Shown here: positions 1-3,937 of the stretch, piece by piece
How positions within the stretch are numbered: the first letter of the stretch is position 1
Layout of the letters: each line of letters opens with the position of its first letter
Assembly (NCBI GenBank): GCA_011523485.1
Contig: WTGR01000857.1
Span: 1 to 7,011 of the forward strand
DNA: 7,011 nt
Origin: Acidobacteriota bacterium
Lineage (GTDB): Bacteria > Acidobacteriota > Vicinamibacteria > Vicinamibacterales > UBA8438
Reading direction: 5' to 3'
Program-made: the position numbers and the translations under genes
Notes under the pieces: model-generated
What the model saw: the letters and a program-made list of their open reading frames with translations, nothing else
Database searches by the model: none
Told to the model about the DNA's origin: nothing

Positions 1-331
1 TGCTCGCGACCATGCTGTCGTCGACGAGCAGCGCCACGTTGAAGGCGGCCGTCGCCGGCTCGACCCGCAGCACCTCGCGCCGGTCGCCGTCCTCCTCGAC
101 GCGGAAGTCGGCCGGGCCGAGCCCCATGACCGGGCGGTCGCGCCTCAGAACGGCGACGTACGCCTGCGCCTCGCCCGCCTCGAGGATCTGGGCAAGGGGC
201 GCGACGCCGGCGGGGTCGGTGGTGACGACGATGGCCGCCAGCAGTGCGAACAGGAGAGAGCGGGCGCTGCGCAGCCGCGCCGGCCGGTGCGCGGCGCCTC
301 GCCGCTGCGGTGCACGCGGTGGGAAAGCCAT
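1..331 (-). CDS. VWFA-related domain protein, N-terminal part (truncated by window edge)
   Basis: The frame stays open from an ATG at 331 to the window edge, giving 110 residues. An AGGAGG ribosome-binding site lies 5 nt upstream (337-342), the best in the window, and fixes the start. A basic N-terminus of about 24 residues precedes a hydrophobic segment (about 25-37), consistent with a signal peptide or membrane anchor. Then follow a strand of the type AYVAVLRRDRPVMGLGPADF (58-77), an 'RVEEDGDRREV' stretch (77-87), and the start of a VWA domain, FNVALLVDDS (97-106). This order (short beta domain with 'G-L-x-x-x-D-F-x-V-x-E-D-G', then a VWA first strand) is typical of the acidobacterial VWFA-related family. 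Such proteins are exported and thought to bind partners through a metal site; no enzyme activity is known. The metal-site motif looks degenerate (D104, S106, but Val at 108). It is probably the last visible gene of the minus-strand cluster. Confidence 0.8.
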   Translation of the reverse strand, partial: MAFPPRAPQRRGAAHRPARLRSARSLLFALLAAIVVTTDPAGVAPLAQILEAGEAQAYVAVLRRDRPVMGLGPADFRVEEDGDRREVLRVEPATAAFNVALLVDDSMVAS

Positions 332-336
332 GGCGA

Positions 337-342
337 CCTCCT
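337..342 (-). promoter_or_regulatory. Strong Shine-Dalgarno for the VWFA-related gene
   Basis: The minus strand reads AGGAGG here, 5 nt before the ATG at 331. It is a perfect Shine-Dalgarno core and decides the start. It lies just downstream of the 346-365 hairpin. Confidence 0.8.
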
Positions 343-345
343 GTC

Positions 346-365
346 CGGCCGCGCCGCCGCGGCCG
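346..365 (-). repeat. GC-rich hairpin between the secreted-protein gene and the VWFA gene
   Basis: CGGCCGCG (346-353) and CGCGGCCG (358-365) form a perfect 8-bp stem with a 4-nt CCGC loop. It sits in the 64-bp gap, after the TAG stop at 396-398 and just before the Shine-Dalgarno of the next gene. No U-tract follows, so it is not a canonical intrinsic terminator. It could be an RNA-processing or stabilising structure, or could affect access to the ribosome-binding site. The GC-rich background raises the chance of coincidence. Confidence 0.45.
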
Positions 366-395
366 AACGCCTGCCGGTTGCGGACTCCGTCCGGG

Positions 396-1259
396 CTACG
401 GCGCACTCGGCGCGGGCTTCACGTTGACCGTCACGTTGACCCGCACGAGGTGGACGGTATCGTCGGCCACGGCCTGCAGCACGTAGGTGCCGGGCTCGCT
501 GAAGCCGACCCGCGTCACCGCCCGCCCCGCTTCGCCGACCTCCGGCACCTGCGGGTCGAACGACACGTCGCCCGGCCCCCGCCAGTGCAGCCAAGTGACC
601 GCCAGGCCGTGCCTGGCGGCGTTGCGCGGGTCGACCACCGCCTGCGACTTCGGCCCGCGGCGCGGCGTGCGCTCGGCGAGGCTCGGGTTGGGCGGCGGGA
701 TGCCGTCGTCGCCGGCGACGACCGCGATCTCGATCGTGTCCGGCAGCGTCACCTCCAGCTCGTCCGCCCCATCCAGACGGATGAACGGCCGCTGGTTGTC
801 GGCGTAGCCCTGCGCGGTGCCGGTGCCGCGGTTCAGGCGGCGCACGCCGGCGTCGATTTCCCAGACCGGCCAGAGGTGGCCGTACGCGTAGTCGGTGCGG
901 CCGTTGTGAGTGACGCTCCAGACCAGATCCTGCTGCCGGCCCCAGTCGGCCGGCACGCGGACCGTGAAGACGAACTGTTGCCGGCGGTTGTAGAAGTGGG
1001 TCGGCTGACCGCGGTCGGCCGGCCCCGGCTCGAAGAAGTTGTTCGGCCCGACCGGGATGATCGGCTGCTCCTGGTAGTTGCGGTTCAGGTAGCCGAAGAC
1101 CATGGTGAACGACCCGTCGTCGTTCCGCTCCCAGCCCTCGAAGACCGGCTGTACGTTCTGGCCCCGGTTCCAGCGCTCCTGCGCGGACGCCGGTGAACCG
1201 ATCGCCGCCAGCAGGACGGCCGCGGCCACTGCACGAACGATGCGAATCTGACCCCTCAT
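396..1259 (-). CDS. Secreted conserved protein of unknown function with C-terminal Ig/PKD-like domain
   Basis: The product is 287 residues. The start is at MRGQIRIVRAVAAAVLLAAI, which gives a clear signal peptide with predicted cleavage after ASA (about residue 26). The frame is open upstream to 1415, but that extension is arginine-rich and crosses a hairpin, so it is unlikely to be translated. The N-terminal half has the block QNVQPVFEGWERNDDGSFTM (34-53), then VFGYLNRNYQEQ, a PVGPNNFFEPG stretch (69-79) and RGQPTHFYNRRQQFVFTVRV (83-102). I recognise this pattern from uncharacterised secreted proteins of Acidobacteriota. The C-terminus (about 215-280) has 'WLHWRGPGDVSFDP' and 'EPGTYVLQAVADD', the pattern of an Ig/PKD-like beta sandwich. 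No catalytic residues are evident. Its ribosome-binding site is weak (GGAAGAG). It lies 109 bp after the cytochrome/copper gene and 64 bp before the VWFA gene, so it is probably co-transcribed. The role is unknown; a periplasmic binding or scaffold partner is possible. Confidence 0.82.
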   Translation of the reverse strand: MRGQIRIVRAVAAAVLLAAIGSPASAQERWNRGQNVQPVFEGWERNDDGSFTMVFGYLNRNYQEQPIIPVGPNNFFEPGPADRGQPTHFYNRRQQFVFTVRVPADWGRQQDLVWSVTHNGRTDYAYGHLWPVWEIDAGVRRLNRGTGTAQGYADNQRPFIRLDGADELEVTLPDTIEIAVVAGDDGIPPPNPSLAERTPRRGPKSQAVVDPRNAARHGLAVTWLHWRGPGDVSFDPQVPEVGEAGRAVTRVGFSEPGTYVLQAVADDTVHLVRVNVTVNVKPAPSAP

Positions 1260-1300
1260 GATGCTCTTCCCGCGACCTCTCTCGACCGCCGCAACGGCAC

Positions 1301-1333
1301 GAAGCCTCCGCGATCCACGACCGCGAAGGCTTC
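1301..1333 (-). repeat. 12-bp stem hairpin in the intergenic gap
   Basis: GAAGCCTCCGCG (1301-1312) and CGCGAAGGCTTC (1322-1333) are inverted copies with one difference. In minus-strand RNA that difference is a U-G wobble, so the stem is a continuous 12 bp with a 9-nt loop. It lies between the cytochrome/copper gene (stop at 1369) and the next start (1259). No U-tract follows on the minus strand. It could be a partial terminator, an attenuator or an RNA-stability element. Confidence 0.6.
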
Positions 1334-1346
1334 GCCCGAATGCGCG

Positions 1347-1365
1347 CAGGGCCGCACAGGCCCTG
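1347..1365 (-). repeat. 7-bp stem hairpin just after the cytochrome/copper gene stop
   Basis: CAGGGCC (1347-1353) and GGCCCTG (1359-1365) form a perfect stem with a 5-nt loop. It begins 3 nt after the TAG stop on the minus strand and is followed 13 nt later by the larger 1301-1333 hairpin. It has no U-tract. The tandem pair could mark a 3' end or a partial termination point within the cluster. Confidence 0.5.
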
Positions 1366-1368
1366 GTC

Positions 1369-2670
1369 CTAGTTGTCGTTGTCGGCGGACAGCGCCTCGC
1401 GCTCCGCCACTTCATTCTCGAACGCCTCGTCGTCGAGCTCGTACCAGCTCACCCACGCGAAGCTCATCTCGTCGCTCGACCGCTGTCCGAAGCCGGCCCA
1501 GTTGGTCGGATCGTCGTTCCAGCGGTTCGCCTCGGAGTTGTCGTGCCAGCTCGTCACGTGCAGGATGGTGCCCCGCGGCAGCAGCGGCGCCACGTGGTCC
1601 TCGTAGTTGTAGACGATGTGCCACCCGAAGTCCCAGTCGGCGCAGCTCAGGATCTCCTTGCTGTTGTCCGGGTAGATGGCCTCGAGGCACTGCCGCTTGC
1701 CGAGGTTGTGCAGGTGCGCCTGGAACGCCGTGATGCGGGAGTTCTCCTTCAGGCGGTAGTAGCCGTCGTGCCGCACGTTCGACGCCCCGGCCGGGATGTC
1801 CAGGTCCTCGTCGTCGCCGACGTGGGCCGAGATGAGCTTCCGCTCCGGGACGACCCCCCGCGGGTAGAACTGCAGGCCGACGCGCGTGCGGTCGGTCGTC
1901 TCCACCCCGATGGCGGCGTAGTGCATGTTGAAGCGGATCTTCGAGTTGGCCTTGATCAGCCGGCCGGTGCCGTCCGGAAAGATGTCGCCGTTCTTGCCGA
2001 GGGCGTACTCGTTCAGGAACTCGCCGATGCCGCTGGTGTCCTCGGTGTCCTCGTTCACCATGCCGGTGACCGCGTGGTGCACCACCGGGAAGCCATCGAT
2101 CGACGGCTTGGTCTCGACCGCCTTGATCCAGCGGTCCTCGGTCAGGCCGGACTCGGACTCGAGGTTGCCCCACCAGTTGGGCGCCTCGGCCGCGACCACG
2201 AACGGCTCGGGGATCTCGACCACCCAGTCCGGCTCGCCGATCTTCCATTCGGCGATGTCGCGGAACTCGCGCGGCGGCGGCATGTCGGCCGGGTTTCCGC
2301 GCGGCGCGCCATCGTCGACCCAGGCGGCGACGGTGGCGATCTCCTCGTCGCTGAGCGAGTAGTCGTACTTGAAGCCCTGGACGCCGATGTTGCGGTCGAT
2401 GTACCACGGCGGCATCGTACGGGTGACGACCTTCTCGCGGATCGACCGCGCCCAGGGCCGCGTCTCCTCGTAGGTGAGCAGCGACATCGGGGCGATGGAG
2501 CCCGTGCGGTGGCACTCCTGGCAGGAGCGCTGCAGGATCGGCGCGACGTCCTTCGTGAACGTGACCTCGTGCGCATCCTGCGCGGCGGCGGTCGACGGCG
2601 CGGCGAGGACGCCGAGCGCGAGGACCAGAACCGCGGCAAGACCGAATCGGCAACCCGTTGTGAGTGACAT
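1369..2670 (-). CDS. Secreted monohaem cytochrome c fused to a PHM-like copper monooxygenase fold
   Basis: The product is 433 residues. I chose the ATG at 2670 because GGAGG lies 8 nt upstream and a signal peptide follows (MSLTTGCRFGLAAVLVLALG, cleavage near AAA-Q31); ATGs at 2706 and 2721 are less likely. Residues 35-125 are a cytochrome c domain: CQECH haem motif (C50, C53, H54) and a candidate distal ligand M86 in TRTMPPWY. The rest resembles copper type II ascorbate-dependent monooxygenases. Candidate ligands occur in the peptidylglycine hydroxylating monooxygenase (PHM) order: H198-H199 (FPVVHHAVTG), H250 (FNMHYAAIG), H319 and H321 (QAHLHNLGKR) and M402 (SSDEMSFAW). Two cysteines (C328, C343) lie in the second half. 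Database labels for relatives are often vague ('cytochrome c', 'thiol-disulfide isomerase'). The inferred role is periplasmic copper-dependent oxidation with the haem as electron donor; the substrate is unknown. It is the first gene of the minus-strand cluster. Confidence 0.85.
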   Translation of the reverse strand: MSLTTGCRFGLAAVLVLALGVLAAPSTAAAQDAHEVTFTKDVAPILQRSCQECHRTGSIAPMSLLTYEETRPWARSIREKVVTRTMPPWYIDRNIGVQGFKYDYSLSDEEIATVAAWVDDGAPRGNPADMPPPREFRDIAEWKIGEPDWVVEIPEPFVVAAEAPNWWGNLESESGLTEDRWIKAVETKPSIDGFPVVHHAVTGMVNEDTEDTSGIGEFLNEYALGKNGDIFPDGTGRLIKANSKIRFNMHYAAIGVETTDRTRVGLQFYPRGVVPERKLISAHVGDDEDLDIPAGASNVRHDGYYRLKENSRITAFQAHLHNLGKRQCLEAIYPDNSKEILSCADWDFGWHIVYNYEDHVAPLLPRGTILHVTSWHDNSEANRWNDDPTNWAGFGQRSSDEMSFAWVSWYELDDEAFENEVAEREALSADNDN

Positions 2671-2678
2671 CTTGGCAG

Positions 2679-2683
2679 CCTCC
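2679..2683 (-). promoter_or_regulatory. Shine-Dalgarno deciding the start of the cytochrome/copper gene
   Basis: The minus strand reads GGAGG 8 nt before the ATG at 2670. This supports the internal ATG at 2670, followed directly by a signal peptide, over the in-frame ATGs at 2706 and 2721. Confidence 0.7.
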
Positions 2684-2782
2684 AGAGCCGAGCGTGCTTC
2701 GTTCATGTCCGGAGCGACCATGGCGCTTGGCCACGAGCTCCCGGATCGACGTGTCCGCGTCGCACGGTCTGTGCGGCGCCGA

Positions 2783-2810
2783 CTGCTGGTCGACTATTGT
2801 GAACCAGCAG
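2783..2810. repeat. Perfect 8-bp inverted repeat in the divergent promoter region (operator candidate)
   Basis: CTGCTGGT (2783-2790) and ACCAGCAG (2803-2810) are perfect inverted copies separated by 12 nt. Allowing a 3-nt bulge, the arms continue into GGCGCC on the left and GCGCC on the right. The 12-nt spacer holds the candidate -10 of the minus-strand cluster (2796-2801), as expected of a repressor operator. A hairpin in RNA is the alternative. Confidence 0.5.
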
Positions 2811-2825
2811 GCGCCGGTACGCCAA
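2796..2825 (-). promoter_or_regulatory. Putative promoter of the minus-strand cluster
   Basis: Read on the minus strand, TTGGCG (2820-2825) and CACAAT (2796-2801) are separated by 18 nt. Each matches the sigma-70 consensus at four of six positions. The start would be near 2789, giving a leader of about 120 nt before the ATG at 2670. The call is by eye; its coincidence with the 2783-2810 inverted repeat adds some support. Confidence 0.35.
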
Positions 2826-2849
2826 GCGCCTTTACCGACCCGCCGGTAC
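2812..2849 (+). repeat. Direct repeat of CGCCGGTAC upstream of mntA
   Basis: CGCCGGTAC occurs at 2812-2820 and again at 2841-2849, with starts 29 bp apart, close to three helical turns. Both copies lie just upstream of the putative antitoxin -10. They could be paired binding sites for an autoregulator, or chance in GC-rich DNA. Confidence 0.35.
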
Positions 2850-2850
2850 C

Positions 2851-2866
2851 GTCTGCTAGAGTAATG
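2851..2866 (+). promoter_or_regulatory. Putative extended -10 promoter of mntA-hepT
   Basis: The block GTCTGCTAGAGTAATG contains TGC followed by TAGAGT (2857-2862), an extended -10 form. A weak -35 (TTTACC, 2831-2836) would have a long 20-nt spacer. Transcription would start about 2869-2870, only 2-3 nt before the ATG at 2872, so the message would be near leaderless. This fits the lack of a Shine-Dalgarno. A very similar block precedes the receptor gene at 3865-3880. Confidence 0.45.
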
Positions 2867-2871
2867 CCCGG

Positions 2872-3414
2872 ATGCAGCACTCGGCCACCGCGCGCGAGGA
2901 AGCGACACAACGCCTGTCCGCCGATCTCGCGCGCTGCCTGCGCGCGGATCCGATCGTTCGCCTCGCCTGGTTGTTCGGCAGCCGGGCCCGCGGAACGGAG
3001 CGCCGTGACAGCGACGTCGATGTCGCCGTCCTTGTCGACGACGCCTGTGTCGCCGGCGCCGCCGCAACCAAGAACACGCTGTTCCGGGTGATTGGCGCGG
3101 CGGCGGGTGCCGTTCGCAGCGACCTCATCGACCTCGTGCTCCTCAATCACGCGCCCGTGCTACTGCGGCACAGGGTGTTGCGCGACGGCGTTCTGCTGTT
3201 CGCGCGCTCCGATGCAGAGCGCGTTCGCTTTGTGCACGGTACGCTCACGGAGTATCTGGACATGGAGCCGCGGCTGCGCATGTTTACCCGCGCGCGGGTA
3301 CGCCGGCTGCGGCAGGCATGGAACGACGATGGTGGATACGGAGATCCTCTCGCGGCGACTCGACGCACTGAACGGCTATCTGAAGCGTCTGCGCAGCCTC
3401 GGGCGGGCGACTGA
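2872..3414 (+). CDS. mntA: MntA-type minimal nucleotidyltransferase antitoxin
   Basis: The product is 180 residues. An N-terminal helix leads into LAWLFGSRARG and SDVDVAVLVDD, the nucleotidyltransferase signature GSx10DxD (G36-S37, D48, D50). A third acidic position is supplied by D84 or D87 in RSDLIDLVLLN. The tail 'LLRHRVLRDGVLLFARSD' and 'EYLDMEPRLRMFTRARVRRL' is usual for MntA proteins. Characterised relatives are antitoxins that AMPylate a tyrosine of the partner HEPN toxin and so block it. The protein is cytoplasmic. Relatives are commonly about 130-150 residues. Here about 28 extra C-terminal residues (153-180) are encoded within the overlap with the toxin gene and look low in conserved content. 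The ATG has no Shine-Dalgarno but lies just downstream of an extended -10. The symbol is assigned by family. Confidence 0.88.
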   Translation: MQHSATAREEATQRLSADLARCLRADPIVRLAWLFGSRARGTERRDSDVDVAVLVDDACVAGAAATKNTLFRVIGAAAGAVRSDLIDLVLLNHAPVLLRHRVLRDGVLLFARSDAERVRFVHGTLTEYLDMEPRLRMFTRARVRRLRQAWNDDGGYGDPLAATRRTERLSEASAQPRAGD

Positions 3415-3757
3415 ATCCGACTACCTCGAGGATCCGGACATCCACGATCTCGGCGCGCGCCATCTGCACCTGGCGATGAAGGCCACCATCGACATCGCCA
3501 ACCACTGGATCGCCGAGGCGGGCCTGCGCACGCCGGAGTCGTACCGCGACTCGTTCGTCGTGCTGGAGCAGGCAGGAGAGATCGACACTGCCCTGTCCCA
3601 ACGACTGCAACATTGGGCCGGATTCCGCAACGTGCTCGTGCACGACTACCTGACCTTCGACCACTCTATTGCCTACGCGGCAATTCGCGACGACCTCAGC
3701 GATCTCGAGGCCTTCGGACGCTGGGCGCTCGGCAAGCTCGACCCCGACAGGGCCTGA
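3329..3757 (+). CDS. hepT: HepT-like HEPN toxin (DUF86 family)
   Basis: The product is 142 residues, a normal length for the family. It is helical and carries FRNVLVHDY, an exact RX4HXY motif (R100, H105, Y107), the HEPN ribonuclease motif and the site AMPylated by MntA in characterised systems. Other typical segments are 'LHLAMKATIDIANHWI' (46-61) and 'YAAIRDDLSDLEAFGRWAL' near the C-terminus. The known role is a toxin cleaving RNA, neutralised by the nucleotidyltransferase encoded upstream. The start is the ATG at 3329, inside the antitoxin gene in another reading frame, giving an 86-nt overlap. GTG at 3332 is an alternative. The upstream part of the same frame (from 3092) is the antitoxin gene read out of phase and is not part of the protein. 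The overlap suggests translational coupling. Confidence 0.88.
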   Translation: MVDTEILSRRLDALNGYLKRLRSLGRATESDYLEDPDIHDLGARHLHLAMKATIDIANHWIAEAGLRTPESYRDSFVVLEQAGEIDTALSQRLQHWAGFRNVLVHDYLTFDHSIAYAAIRDDLSDLEAFGRWALGKLDPDRA

Positions 3758-3837
3758 GCGCGGCGCCAGCAGGACCGCCGGGAGAACCCGCCGCCGGAAA
3801 CCGGCCCGCCGTTGGCCAGCCGCGCGCTGATGCCGAA
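3758..3837. other. Intergenic stretch after hepT with only weak structure
   Basis: The 80 bp after the toxin stop contain two small hairpins: CGGG/CCCG with an AGAA loop near 3778-3790, and GCCGG/CCGGC with an AAA loop at 3793-3805. Neither has a U-tract, so I cannot call a terminator. Transcription from the toxin-antitoxin module could run into the receptor gene. Confidence 0.4.
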
Positions 3838-3857
3838 CTCGGAATTGCTCTTCCGAG
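3838..3857. repeat. Perfect 7-bp inverted repeat upstream of the receptor gene (operator candidate)
   Basis: CTCGGAA (3838-3844) and TTCCGAG (3851-3857) are perfect inverted copies around a 6-nt TTGCTC. That hexamer is the best -35 candidate for the receptor promoter, so the element could be an operator. As RNA it would be a short hairpin downstream of hepT, but no U-tract follows. Confidence 0.45.
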
Positions 3858-3880
3858 CGTAGGCGTCTGCTACATTTATG
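3845..3880 (+). promoter_or_regulatory. Putative promoter of the TonB-dependent receptor gene
   Basis: The block GTCTGCTACATTTATG (3865-3880) has an extended -10, TGC then TACATT (3871-3876). TTGCTC at 3845-3850 could be the -35, though the 20-nt spacer is long. The start would be near 3883, giving a leader of about 55 nt before the ATG at 3938. This also argues against the in-frame ATG at 3878, which would lie upstream of the transcript start. Confidence 0.45.
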
Positions 3881-3937
3881 TGTACGCCCGAATACAGAAA
3901 CCGAAGAAGGCATAGCGTAGACCCGATTGAACGGACC

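Noticed and set aside
12..1196. Plus-strand open frame of 394 codons opposite the first two minus-strand genes
   Set aside because: It spans two real minus-strand genes and their gap, with serine/arginine-rich low-complexity content and no family pattern.
1260..1415. Upstream extension of the secreted unknown protein by 52 residues
   Set aside because: It would bury the signal peptide, cross both intergenic hairpins and overlap the 3' end of the preceding gene. The extension is arginine-rich with no conserved content.
1258..2667. Plus-strand open frame of 469 codons opposite the cytochrome/copper gene
   Set aside because: It mirrors a gene with a clear haem motif, signal peptide and ribosome-binding site. 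Its product is rich in V/R/D/L in a pattern typical of antisense frames.
3092..3328. Longer hepT product starting at 3092
   Set aside because: The added N-terminus is the antitoxin gene read in the wrong phase (cysteine/arginine/serine-rich). The family's usual length matches the start at 3329.
3878..3937. Receptor gene start at the earlier in-frame ATG (3878)
   Set aside because: It would put 20 polar, basic residues before a good signal peptide, and the ATG overlaps the putative promoter, upstream of the expected transcript start.
2671..3937. Insertion sequence or transposon carrying the toxin-antitoxin pair
   Set aside because: I found no transposase or integrase frame, no terminal inverted repeats bracketing the module and no clear target-site duplication.
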